From NCBI GenBank assembly GCA_023434425.1, contig JAEYSS010000004.1, positions 1 to 35,152 of the forward strand: DNA of 35,152 nucleotides, written 5' to 3'. Below are positions 10,215 to 20,558 of this stretch, piece after piece. Source of the stretch: Pseudomonadota bacterium. GTDB lineage: Bacteria > Pseudomonadota > Alphaproteobacteria > Ferrovibrionales > Ferrovibrionaceae. Under the pieces are notes generated by a model that saw nothing but the letters and a program-made list of their open reading frames with translations, was not told the DNA's origin and made no database searches. Each line of letters starts with the position of its first letter. Within the stretch, counting starts at the first letter, position 1. Position numbers and translations under genes: made by a program.

Positions 10215-11601
10215 CATTCTCATCGTCGATGACGAAGCGGATATTCGCAATCTGATTGCGGGCATTCTTCAGGATGAGGGCTACGAAACCCGCATGGCGG
10301 GCGATTCCGACGGCGCGTTGCGCGAGATGGAGGCGCGGCGGCCGAACGCGGTGATCCTCGATATCTGGCTGCAGGGCAGCAAGATGGACGGTCTGGAAAT
10401 CCTCGACCGCATCATGCGCGATCACAGCAGCGTGCCAGTGATCATGATATCCGGTCACGGCAATATTGAAACCGCCGTCTCTGCGATCAAGCGCGGCGCT
10501 TATGACTATATCGAGAAGCCTTTCAAGAGCGACCGCCTGCTGCTGCTGGTCGAACGCGCGTTGGAGCAGGCTCGGCTCAAGCGCGAGAACGAAGACTTGC
10601 GCCAGCGTTCGGGCAACAGCGTCGACCTGATCGGCGCGTCACCGGCCATTGTGGCCTTACGCCAGGCCATCGAACGCGTGGCGCCAACCAACAGTCGCGT
10701 GCTGATCTCCGGTCCGCCCGGAGCCGGCAAGGAACTGGTTGCCCGCCTGCTGCACCAGCGCTCGCGCCGCGCCGGCGGTCCCTTCGTGGTGCTGAATGTC
10801 GCGGCCATGGCAGCAGATGGCATCGAGCATCAGCTGTTCGGGATCGAGGAGCAGATCAATGGCCAGCGCCATCACAAGATCGGCGTGTTGGAAGAGGCGC
10901 ATGGCGGCACCCTGTTCATTGACGAAGTGGCCGAAATGTCGCCCGAGGCGCAGGCCAAGCTGTTGCGCGTCCTGACCGAGCAGAGCTTCGAGCGCGTGGG
11001 TGGCCGCACTCGCGTGCAGGTCGATGTGCGCATCATTTCTGGTACGATGCACGACCTGACCGCTCGCGTCGGGCAGGGACAGTTCCGGCAGGATCTGTTC
11101 CATCGCCTGAATGTCGTGCCGCTCAAGGTGCCGGCATTGCGCGACCGCCGCGAAGATATCCCGATGCTGGCGAAGCAATTCATCCTGATCGAGGCCCAGC
11201 GCCAGGGCGTTTCGGTGCGCGAGCTGGCCGAGGACGCATTGCTGGCACTGCAGTCCGCCGAATGGCCGGGCAATGTGCGCGAACTGCGCAACGCCATCGC
11301 ACGGCTTCTCATCATGCTGCCGCCCGACCAGAGGGGCGCAGCCATTCATGCCGACATGATGCCGTCGGATCTTGGTGCGACGCCGCCGGTGGCGCTGCGG
11401 CCCGAAACCACCACCGAAGTGATGGGGCTGCCGCTGCGCGATGCACGCGAGATGTTCGAGCGTGAATACCTGCTGGCGCAGATCACACGTTTTGGCGGCA
11501 ATGTCTCACGCACGGCCAGCTTCATCGGCATGGAGCGTTCCGCCCTGCACCGCAAGCTGAAGGCGCTCGGGGTAATCACACTCGATCGCAACGGCGGCTA
11601 G
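10204..11601 (+). CDS. ntrX: Response regulator NtrX, lacking GAFTGA
   Basis: The 465-residue partner of NtrY has the NtrC layout: receiver (Asp53 acceptor, Lys105), AAA+ domain and a C-terminal Fis-type helix-turn-helix (GGNVSRTASFIGMERSALHRKL). Walker A is GPPGAGKE at 170-177 and Walker B FIDEVAE at 238-244. At the place of the sigma-54 contact loop, where NtrC has GAFTGA, this protein reads LFGIEEQINGQRHHKIG (211-227) and is one residue shorter. It should therefore not activate sigma-54 promoters; NtrX proteins of related bacteria are described in the same way and act at sigma-70 promoters. It overlaps the end of ntrY by 11 bases, and trkA follows after 13 bases. Confidence 0.95.
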   Translation: MARDILIVDDEADIRNLIAGILQDEGYETRMAGDSDGALREMEARRPNAVILDIWLQGSKMDGLEILDRIMRDHSSVPVIMISGHGNIETAVSAIKRGAYDYIEKPFKSDRLLLLVERALEQARLKRENEDLRQRSGNSVDLIGASPAIVALRQAIERVAPTNSRVLISGPPGAGKELVARLLHQRSRRAGGPFVVLNVAAMAADGIEHQLFGIEEQINGQRHHKIGVLEEAHGGTLFIDEVAEMSPEAQAKLLRVLTEQSFERVGGRTRVQVDVRIISGTMHDLTARVGQGQFRQDLFHRLNVVPLKVPALRDRREDIPMLAKQFILIEAQRQGVSVRELAEDALLALQSAEWPGNVRELRNAIARLLIMLPPDQRGAAIHADMMPSDLGATPPVALRPETTTEVMGLPLRDAREMFEREYLLAQITRFGGNVSRTASFIGMERSALHRKLKALGVITLDRNGG

Positions 11602-11614
11602 GAATGGGCGCGCC

Positions 11615-12991
11615 ATGAAAGTCATTGTCTGCGGTGCCGGCCTGGTCGGCTCAACCATCTCGCGTCAGCTTGCCGCCGAAGGTAACGAAGTAACGATGAT
11701 CGACGTCTCGGCCGAGCGTGCCAACAAAGCTGCCGAGAGCTACGATCTGCGCGCTATTGTCGGATATGCCTCGCATCCCGATGTGCTGGAGCAGGCTGGC
11801 GCATCGGATGCCGACATGCTGATCGCCGTGACCTTCGCCGACGAGGTGAACATGGTGGCCTGCGAGGTGGCGCATGCGTTGTTCAACGTGCCGACCAAGA
11901 TCGCCCGCATCCGCGCACAGGGTTATCTGCGCCCGGAATGGTCGGACCTGTTCAATGAAAAGCACATTTCCATCGACTATATCATCTCGCCCGAGATCGA
12001 GGTTGCACGCGCCATCCATCGCCGCATTCTGACACCCGGCGCCTTTGACATGATCCCCTTCGCCGGTGATCGCCTGCGTCTCGTCGGCATCCGGCTCGAG
12101 GAAGACTGCCCGGTGCTGAACACGCCGCTGCGCCAGCTCACCGGCCTGTTTCCCGACCTGGCCCTGAATATTTGCGGCATCATCCGCCACGGCGCGATGC
12201 TGGTGCCGGATGCGGACGACCATCTGGAAGCCGACGACGAAATCTATATCTGCGTCCTGTCGGCGCATCTGCCGCGTGCCATGCGCCTGTTCGGCCACGA
12301 GGAGCGCGAGGCGCGTCGCATCGTGCTGGCCGGTGGCGGCAATATCGGCCTGTTTCTGGCCCGCGAAATCCAGGAAAGCCAGCCCTCTGTGCTGCTCAAG
12401 ATCATCGAAGCCAGTCGTGAGCGCGCCGAGTATATCGCCAGCACTCTGAAGAATGCAGTCGTACTTCATGGCGATACGCTGGACCAGGAAATCCAGCAGG
12501 AAGCCAAGGTCGGGGCTGCCGAAACAATTATCGCGATGACCAACGACGACGAGGTGAATATCCTCACCTCGCTGCTGGCCAAGCAGGCCGGCGCGCAGCG
12601 GGCCATCACGCTGGTCAACAATCCGGCTTACGATACGCTGATCGGCTCGCTCGGTATCGATGTGGTGGTGAATCCGCGCTCCACCACCGTCTCCTCGATT
12701 CTGCAGCATGTGCGCCGCGGCCGCATCCGTGCCGTACATTCGCTGCATGATGGTGCTGCCGAGGCCATTGAGGCCGAAGCGGTGCAGACCAGCGCGCTGG
12801 TCGGCAAGCCGCTGTCCGAACTCGACCTGCCCGACGGTTTGAAGATCGGCGCCATCCTGCGCGGCGAAACCGTGGAGATCGCGCGCGGCGACAGCGAGAT
12901 TGAAGCGGGTGACCGCATTATCCTGTTTGCGCGCCGTGACGCGGTGAAGAAGGTCGAGAAGCTGTTTGCCGTCCGCCTGGAATTCTTCTGA
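11615..12991 (+). CDS. trkA: Trk system potassium transporter regulatory subunit TrkA
   Basis: This 458-residue cytosolic protein gates the TrkH/TrkG potassium channel in response to bound nucleotide. It has the usual two tandem RCK units, each with a Rossmann domain and a TrkA-C domain. The first dinucleotide motif is VIVCGAGLVGSTISRQLA at the N terminus; the second, IVLAGGGNIGLFLAREI, begins near residue 231. The C-terminal block VGKPLSELDLPDGLKIGAILRGE is typical of TrkA-C. The gene lies 13 bases after ntrX, an arrangement common in alphaproteobacteria, so potassium uptake may share transcripts with the NtrYX system. The channel gene itself is not in the window. Confidence 0.95.
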   Translation: MKVIVCGAGLVGSTISRQLAAEGNEVTMIDVSAERANKAAESYDLRAIVGYASHPDVLEQAGASDADMLIAVTFADEVNMVACEVAHALFNVPTKIARIRAQGYLRPEWSDLFNEKHISIDYIISPEIEVARAIHRRILTPGAFDMIPFAGDRLRLVGIRLEEDCPVLNTPLRQLTGLFPDLALNICGIIRHGAMLVPDADDHLEADDEIYICVLSAHLPRAMRLFGHEEREARRIVLAGGGNIGLFLAREIQESQPSVLLKIIEASRERAEYIASTLKNAVVLHGDTLDQEIQQEAKVGAAETIIAMTNDDEVNILTSLLAKQAGAQRAITLVNNPAYDTLIGSLGIDVVVNPRSTTVSSILQHVRRGRIRAVHSLHDGAAEAIEAEAVQTSALVGKPLSELDLPDGLKIGAILRGETVEIARGDSEIEAGDRIILFARRDAVKKVEKLFAVRLEFF

Positions 12992-13023
12992 GACAAAAAA
13001 CGAAAAAGCCGAGGCCTTTCCCG

Positions 13024-13911
13024 ATGTCGCGTATCGCTTATGTCAACGGTCAGTATGTGCCCTATGCCCAGGCGGGGGTGCATGTCGAGGATCGCGGTTT
13101 CCAGTTCGCCGATGGCGTTTACGAAGTGGTCGCCGTCAAGGACGGCGGCTTTGTCGACCTTGAGGGTCATCTCGTGCGGCTGGAACGCAGCCTGGACGAA
13201 CTCCGCATCGCCCGTCCGATGACGCGCGCCGCCCTCAGCGTTGTGCTGGCTGAGACCGTGCGACGCAACCGCGTGCGCAACGGTAGCGTCTATCTGCAGG
13301 TCACGCGCGGCGCGGCCAAACGCGAGTTTGCTTTTCCGGCAGAGACGGCACCGACTTTTGTCGCCATTGCGCGGCACCTGGATTGGGCCAAAGGGGCTGC
13401 CAACGCGGCTAAGGGGGTTCCAGCCATCACGCAGCCCGATATCCGCTGGGGCCGCTGCGACATCAAGACCGTCGGCTTGCTGCCGGCGGCGCTGGCCAAG
13501 CAGGCCGCGAAGGAAGCCGGCGCCTACGAAGCCTGGTTGGTGGATGAGCAGGGCTTCGTCACCGAAGGCGGTTCGTCGAATGCCTGGATCGTGACCAAGG
13601 ACAATGTCCTGGTCACGCGCAGACCGACACACGAAATCCTCAGCGGCATTACGCGCTCAGCCGTGCTGGAACTGGCCAGTCGGGAAGGACTGAAGGTCGA
13701 ATTCCGGCCCTTCACGGTCGCCGAGGCACAGGCCGCCAAGGAGGCCTTCGTGTCTTCGGCCACGTCCTTCGTCATTCCGGTGGTGTCGCTCGACGGCAGA
13801 CCGATCGGCAATGGCGGGCCGGGCGTCGTGGTTGCCAGGCTGCGGAGCCTGTACGAAAGTCATGCGACCGCCCACAGCACCGACTGGCAGGCGCCTTTCC
13901 TCGCGCCCTAG
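13024..13911 (+). CDS. dat: D-amino-acid transaminase
   Basis: This 295-residue fold-IV PLP enzyme probably interconverts D-alanine and D-glutamate with their keto acids, supplying D-amino acids for the cell wall. N-terminal EDRGFQFADGVYEV is typical of the class. The PLP lysine is Lys148 in RCDIKTVGLLPAALAKQ, which resembles D-amino-acid transaminases more than branched-chain ones. Glu181 in FVTEGGSSNAW should contact the pyridine nitrogen, and SGITRSAVLELA closes the cofactor phosphate site. A branched-chain or 4-amino-4-deoxychorismate role is less likely but cannot be excluded by eye. It lies 32 bases after trkA, and dat is often found between trkA and hfq in this class. Confidence 0.88.
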   Translation: MSRIAYVNGQYVPYAQAGVHVEDRGFQFADGVYEVVAVKDGGFVDLEGHLVRLERSLDELRIARPMTRAALSVVLAETVRRNRVRNGSVYLQVTRGAAKREFAFPAETAPTFVAIARHLDWAKGAANAAKGVPAITQPDIRWGRCDIKTVGLLPAALAKQAAKEAGAYEAWLVDEQGFVTEGGSSNAWIVTKDNVLVTRRPTHEILSGITRSAVLELASREGLKVEFRPFTVAEAQAAKEAFVSSATSFVIPVVSLDGRPIGNGGPGVVVARLRSLYESHATAHSTDWQAPFLAP

Positions 13912-14001
13912 GGTCTGTCCCCGCCGCGCCGTAATCTACGTCACATCGAGACGTGAAACAGCGGCCGGACGCGGTCCGATGCCGCACTGCACGCCATTGT
14001 T

Positions 14002-14030
14002 TTGCCACTTTCAGAAATTAATGGTTTAAT
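14002..14030 (+). promoter_or_regulatory. Sigma-70 promoter of hfq
   Basis: TTGCCA at 14002-14007 and TTTAAT at 14025-14030 are 17 bases apart, each matching consensus in five of six positions. Transcription would start near 14037 and give a leader of about 130 bases before hfq. This is the best-looking promoter in the window. Confidence 0.65.
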
Positions 14031-14040
14031 TCATGGGCGT

Positions 14041-14060
14041 GGGGCAGCGGCCGCCGCCCC
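14041..14060 (+). repeat. 20-bp near-perfect palindrome in the hfq leader
   Basis: GGGGCAGCGG at 14041-14050 is followed immediately by CCGCCGCCCC, its reverse complement except for one base. The centre contains GCGGCCGC. It begins only a few bases after the predicted start of transcription, so the mRNA would carry a hairpin at its 5' end. It could protect the message or serve as a protein site. Confidence 0.45.
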
Positions 14061-14167
14061 CGCAGCACTGGCGGCTGCGTTTTCGAAGGACAAATCCCGG
14101 GGACGCAGTCGGCAGAAGCTGAAAAAACAAAATAACTACAACAACATAAGAAACGAAAGGTCTTAAT

Positions 14168-14440
14168 ATGGCCGCCGACAAGCCTCAAAACGTCCAGGAC
14201 GTCTTCCTCAATCACATCCGCAAGACCAAGACCCCGGTGACCGTCTTCCTGGTCAACGGCGTCAAACTGCAGGGCATCATCAGCTGGTTCGACAATTTCT
14301 CGGTGCTGCTGCGCCGCGACGGCCACATGCAGCTGGTCTACAAGCACGCCATCTCGACGGTCATGCCGTCGGGCCCGATCCAGCTCTTCGATCCCGCCGC
14401 GGCTGGCGAGAAGCCTGCTGCTGCCGGGGAACAGGGCTGA
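14168..14440 (+). CDS. hfq: RNA chaperone Hfq
   Basis: This 90-residue Sm-like protein forms a hexamer that pairs small RNAs with target mRNAs. The Sm1 motif is visible in VTVFLVNGVKLQGIISWFDNFSVLL and the Sm2 motif in QLVYKHAISTVMPS. The N-terminal QDVFLNHIRKTKTPV contributes the proximal-face residues. The short tail is rich in Ala, Glu and Gly, as in other alphaproteobacterial Hfq proteins. A GAAAGG ribosome site lies 6 bases before the ATG. It has its own promoter, an unusually long leader with a palindrome, and hflX downstream. The hfq-hflX pairing is widely conserved in proteobacteria. Confidence 0.97.
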   Translation: MAADKPQNVQDVFLNHIRKTKTPVTVFLVNGVKLQGIISWFDNFSVLLRRDGHMQLVYKHAISTVMPSGPIQLFDPAAAGEKPAAAGEQG

Positions 14441-14465
14441 GCCGAACGGGTTTCCTCCCGATCAG

Positions 14466-14493
14466 CGCCCCCTTGTTGAATGCAATGGGGGCG
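14466..14493 (+). terminator. Stem-loop between hfq and hflX
   Basis: CGCCCCC at 14466-14472 pairs with GGGGGCG at 14487-14493. An inner TTG/CAA extends the stem past a bulged T and leaves a loop of about 7 bases. There is no T-tract, so it may set the hfq 3' end by processing or act as a partial terminator that lowers hflX expression relative to hfq. Confidence 0.45.
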
Positions 14494-14515
14494 GAGCATC
14501 GTGTAAGTTTGGCTG

Positions 14516-15841
14516 ATGTCTGATCACGAAACTCTTGAAGACGAGCGCCCCCGCAAGGCGCTCGTCCTGCATCCGTCGTTGAAATCCGCCCAGGCCAGGG
14601 CGAAGGCGGCCGATCTGCGCCGCCGGCCCGAGGCGCGGCTGGCCGAGGCTGTCGGTCTGGCCGCGGCCATTGATCTGCAGGCGGTGCGAGCCGATGTCGT
14701 GCCGGTTTCCAGCTGGCGTCCGGGCACGCTGATCGGCCCCGGCAAGCTGGAAGAGCTGGCCGCCTGGATCGGCGAGAATCCCGTGGACGTGGTGGTGGTG
14801 GATGCCGCCGTCACGCCGGTGCAGCAGCGCAATCTGGAAAAGGCCCTGAAGGCCAAGGTGATCGACCGCACCGGGCTCATTCTTGAAATCTTCGGCGCGC
14901 GGGCGCGCACCAAAGAAGGCCGGCTGCAGGTCGAACTCGCGCATCTGAACTACCAGCGCTCGCGCCTCGTGCGGTCATGGACCCACCTGGAACGTCAGCG
15001 CGGCGGCTTCGGCTTCCTCGGTGGCCCGGGTGAAAGCCAGCTGGAAATGGATCGCCGCCTGATCGGCGACCGCATCATCCGCATCAAGGAAGACCTGGCG
15101 CAGGTGGTGAACACCCGTTCGCTGCATCGCCGCGCGCGGCAGAAGGTGCCGTATCCCGTCGTGGCATTGGTCGGCTACACCAATGCCGGCAAGTCGACGC
15201 TGTTCAACCGACTGACCTCGGCCGACGTGATGGCGAAGGATCTGCTGTTCGCCACCCTGGATCCGACCATGCGCACGCTGCGCCTGCCATCGGGCCGCAA
15301 TATCATTCTCAGCGACACGGTGGGTTTCATCTCCGAACTGCCCACGCATCTGGTCGCCGCCTTCCGCGCCACGCTGGAAGAGGTGATCTCGGCCGACCTG
15401 ATCCTGCATGTGCGCGATCTGTCGCATCCCGACACCGAGGCGCAGGCCGCCGACGTGGCCGATGTGCTGGCCTCGCTGGGTGTAGCCGAAGACAGCAGCC
15501 ATCGCCGGCTGGAAGCCTGGAACAAGGCCGACCAGCTGCCGTTGGATGCGCGCGAAATGCTGCAGAACCAGGCCGAGCGCCAGGACAATGCCGTGCTGAT
15601 TTCGGCACTGACCGGCTATGGCTGCGACACGCTGCTGCAACGTATCGACGGCATGCTGGATGCCGACCGGGTCGAGATGGATGTCACGCTCGATGCCGGT
15701 GACGGCGCGGCGATCGCCTGGCTGCATCGCCATGGCGAAGTGCTGGACATGAAGGAAGACGGCGGCAGCCTGAAACTGTCTGTGGCACTGTCGCAGGCGG
15801 AAGCAGGCAAATGGCTCAAGCGTCGGGAAGGGCAAGTATGA
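14516..15841 (+). CDS. hflX: Ribosome-associated GTPase HflX
   Basis: This 441-residue GTPase binds the 50S subunit and splits stalled ribosomes under stress. The N-terminal HflX domain includes GTLIGPGKLEEL and the glycine-rich RGGFGFLGGPGESQLEMDRR (about 162-181). The G domain has G1 GYTNAGKS at 220-227, G3 DTVGF from 267, G4 NKAD in EAWNKADQL, and G5 SALTG. A C-terminal extension follows, as in proteobacterial HflX. No strong ribosome site precedes the ATG, and another start a few codons away is possible. The last 4 bases overlap the start of the following phosphatase gene, so the two are probably cotranslated. Confidence 0.95.
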   Translation: MSDHETLEDERPRKALVLHPSLKSAQARAKAADLRRRPEARLAEAVGLAAAIDLQAVRADVVPVSSWRPGTLIGPGKLEELAAWIGENPVDVVVVDAAVTPVQQRNLEKALKAKVIDRTGLILEIFGARARTKEGRLQVELAHLNYQRSRLVRSWTHLERQRGGFGFLGGPGESQLEMDRRLIGDRIIRIKEDLAQVVNTRSLHRRARQKVPYPVVALVGYTNAGKSTLFNRLTSADVMAKDLLFATLDPTMRTLRLPSGRNIILSDTVGFISELPTHLVAAFRATLEEVISADLILHVRDLSHPDTEAQAADVADVLASLGVAEDSSHRRLEAWNKADQLPLDAREMLQNQAERQDNAVLISALTGYGCDTLLQRIDGMLDADRVEMDVTLDAGDGAAIAWLHRHGEVLDMKEDGGSLKLSVALSQAEAGKWLKRREGQV

Positions 15842-16662
15842 ACGTCGATATGGACGCCGTGCGACTGCTGATGGAAGAGGCGGCAACCACCACCATCCTG
15901 CCGCATTTCCGCAAGCTGGAAAGCAAGCAGATCGACCAGAAGGCCGGGCCGCACGATGTGGTGACTGTGGCCGACAAGGCTTCGGAAGATTTTCTCACTC
16001 CGCGTCTGCAGGCGCTGGTGCCTGGCTCCACCGTGGTGGGCGAGGAGGCCAGCAGCGCCGATGAAAGCATTATGGATGCCTTGAGGCGCCCTGGATACGC
16101 ATGGTTGATCGACCCCATCGACGGCACCGCGAATTTCGCCGTCGGCAGTCAGCTGTTCGCCGTGATGGTGGCCCTGGTGAAAGACGGGGATGCGGTGGCC
16201 AGCTGGATCTACGATCCGATCCGCAACATCTGCGCCATGGCAGAAAAAGGCCAGGGTGCCTGGATGCGCGAGGCCGACGGCAGCCGCCGCCGGCTGCAGA
16301 CACCGAAACCGCCGTCGCTGGCACATATCTCGGGCGCGCCCAATCTGCGCTACGGCGACCGCGATTTCGCAGCCCGCATCGCCTATCGCATGGACAAGAC
16401 CGCCGGGGTAATGATCCTGCGCTGCGCCGGGCAGGAATATCTCGCCATGCTGGACGGCCATTTCCATTACGCGGTCTACAACCGTGCCATGCCCTGGGAT
16501 CACACGGCCGGTTGCCTGCTGATCACGGAAGCCGGTGGCATCGCCAAGCGGCTGGACGGCAGCCTGTACCGCGCCGCCGACAAGCCCTGGGGCAGCCCGC
16601 TGGTGGCCGCCTGCGGCGAAGAGCAGTGGAACTGGCTGAAGCAGGACATTTTCGACGCCTGA
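15838..16662 (+). CDS. Inositol monophosphatase family protein, copy 1
   Basis: This 274-residue protein belongs to the Mg-dependent, lithium-sensitive phosphatase superfamily (inositol-1-phosphatase, 3',5'-bisphosphate nucleotidase, histidinol phosphatase). Metal-site residues are seen as VVGEEAS with Glu70, the signature LIDPIDGTANFAVG with Asp92 and Asp95, and the late PWDHTAGCLLITEAGG. The substrate cannot be told from sequence; a role in inositol, histidine or PAPS/PAP metabolism is possible. The ATG at 15838 was chosen because it overlaps the hflX stop as ATGA; an in-frame start at 15811 is an alternative. A second, similar gene follows 6 bases downstream. Confidence 0.9.
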   Translation: MNVDMDAVRLLMEEAATTTILPHFRKLESKQIDQKAGPHDVVTVADKASEDFLTPRLQALVPGSTVVGEEASSADESIMDALRRPGYAWLIDPIDGTANFAVGSQLFAVMVALVKDGDAVASWIYDPIRNICAMAEKGQGAWMREADGSRRRLQTPKPPSLAHISGAPNLRYGDRDFAARIAYRMDKTAGVMILRCAGQEYLAMLDGHFHYAVYNRAMPWDHTAGCLLITEAGGIAKRLDGSLYRAADKPWGSPLVAACGEEQWNWLKQDIFDA

Positions 16663-16668
16663 TCTGCC

Positions 16669-17526
16669 GTGACATCTCTCGACATCGACGCCATTGGCGA
16701 CCTGCTGCTGCAGGCCGGCCGTGAGATCATCATGCCGCGTTTCCGCCGGCTGGCGGCGGATGAAGTCCGCGAGAAATCCCGCGCCGATCTGGTCACCATC
16801 GCGGACGAGGAGGCCGAAGCCTTCCTGACACCGCGGCTGGAAGCGCTGCTGCCCGGCTCGCGCACGGTGGGCGAGGAGGCGGTCAGCGCCAATCCGGCAC
16901 TGATCGGGCTGCTGGGCGAGCCGGGCTATCACTGGGTGATCGATCCGATCGACGGCACGGCCAGTTTCGCCGCCGGTTGTGCGCTCTTCGCCTGCATGGT
17001 GGCGCTGGTGAAAGACGGCGATGCCGTCGCCGGCTGGATTCTCGATCCGCCGACCGGCCGGCTGTTCATGGCCGAAAAGGGTGCGGGTGCCTGGTTGCGC
17101 GAACCAGACGGCAGCGTGACGCCTCTGCGTACCGCCAATCCACCGTCGCTGGCGCATATCGCCGGCGTGGCCAATTTCCGCATGAAGGACCGCGATCTCG
17201 CCGCGCGCCTGGCTTATCGCCTCGACCGGACGGCGGGCGTACTGAATCTGCGCTGCTCGGGCCAGGAATATCCCGCGATGGCGCTGGGCCAGATCCATTA
17301 CGGCCTCTACGGCCGTGGCATCCCCTGGGACCATGCGCCCGGCGCGCTGATCCTGACCGAAGCAGGCGGCGTGGTGCGCCGGCTCAACGGCATGCTCTAT
17401 CGCGCCTCCGATCCGCCGATGGGCAGTATCGGCCGCGTCGCCGACCAGCCTTGGGGCAGCCCGATCCTCGCCGCCTGCGGCGAAGAGCAGTGGCGGTGGC
17501 TCAAACGCGACATTCTGGACCCCTGA
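16669..17526 (+). CDS. Inositol monophosphatase family protein, copy 2
   Basis: This 285-residue tandem paralogue of the preceding gene starts at a GTG 6 bases after its stop. It keeps the metal ligands in TVGEEAV (Glu70) and VIDPIDGTASFAAG (Asp92, Asp95), and the closing PWDHAPGALILTEAGG. The proteins align nearly end to end, down to AACGEEQW near the C terminus. This copy differs by an 11-residue insertion (PPMGSIGRVAD) just before the PWGSP motif. An old local duplication followed by divergence is likely, perhaps giving two substrate ranges. The stop codon lies inside a hairpin that probably marks the end of the hflX operon. Confidence 0.9.
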   Translation: MTSLDIDAIGDLLLQAGREIIMPRFRRLAADEVREKSRADLVTIADEEAEAFLTPRLEALLPGSRTVGEEAVSANPALIGLLGEPGYHWVIDPIDGTASFAAGCALFACMVALVKDGDAVAGWILDPPTGRLFMAEKGAGAWLREPDGSVTPLRTANPPSLAHIAGVANFRMKDRDLAARLAYRLDRTAGVLNLRCSGQEYPAMALGQIHYGLYGRGIPWDHAPGALILTEAGGVVRRLNGMLYRASDPPMGSIGRVADQPWGSPILAACGEEQWRWLKRDILDP

Positions 17527-17544
17527 TTCGGGCCTGAATCAGGG
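17521..17544 (+). terminator. Perfect hairpin across the end of the second phosphatase gene
   Basis: CCCTGATTC at 17521-17529 and GAATCAGGG at 17536-17544 form a perfect 9-bp stem with a 6-base loop. The TGA stop codon at 17524-17526 lies in the left arm. No T-run follows, so termination would need another factor. The position before a long gyrA leader fits an operon boundary. Confidence 0.5.
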
Positions 17545-17599
17545 GCGGAAACCGCACCCGCGTACCGGGCGGTAGCCGCCGGGCACGGGCCTCAAAGCC

Positions 17600-17797
17600 T
17601 CAGTCTATAATTATTTGATATATATATGTTTTTAGACGGTGTTTTCGGCCTCCCCGGCGGTGGCCGACACGTTGCTGCCATACCCTCGCCATGGTAGTTT
17701 CTGCGACCTGATTCCAGGGCCGAATCCGGGCCTTTTCGGGTGGCCTGAATCGCCCGATTTCAGACCCCAAATTCACAGCTTTTTTGGACGCCGTTTC
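17600..17797 (+). promoter_or_regulatory. gyrA upstream region with AT-rich patch and sigma-54-like element
   Basis: The 271-base gap before gyrA holds an AT-rich block at about 17604-17635 in otherwise GC-rich DNA, including a perfect TATAAT at 17606-17611 but no recognisable -35 box at the right distance. At 17661-17676 the sequence TGGCCGACACGTTGCT has the GG and GC doublets of a sigma-54 promoter at exact -24/-12 spacing. The reading frame stays open through this stretch but does not resemble GyrA. The region very likely drives gyrA; which element does so is uncertain. Confidence 0.4.
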
Positions 17798-20527
<2,730 letters not shown>

Positions 20528-20558
20528 GCTCGCTTACGTGATCTGAAGGGGAGAGCGG

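Noticed and set aside
17639..17797. In-frame N-terminal extension of GyrA
   Set aside because: Residues do not resemble any GyrA start. The GTG at 17798 gives the usual family N terminus, and the stretch holds promoter-like elements.
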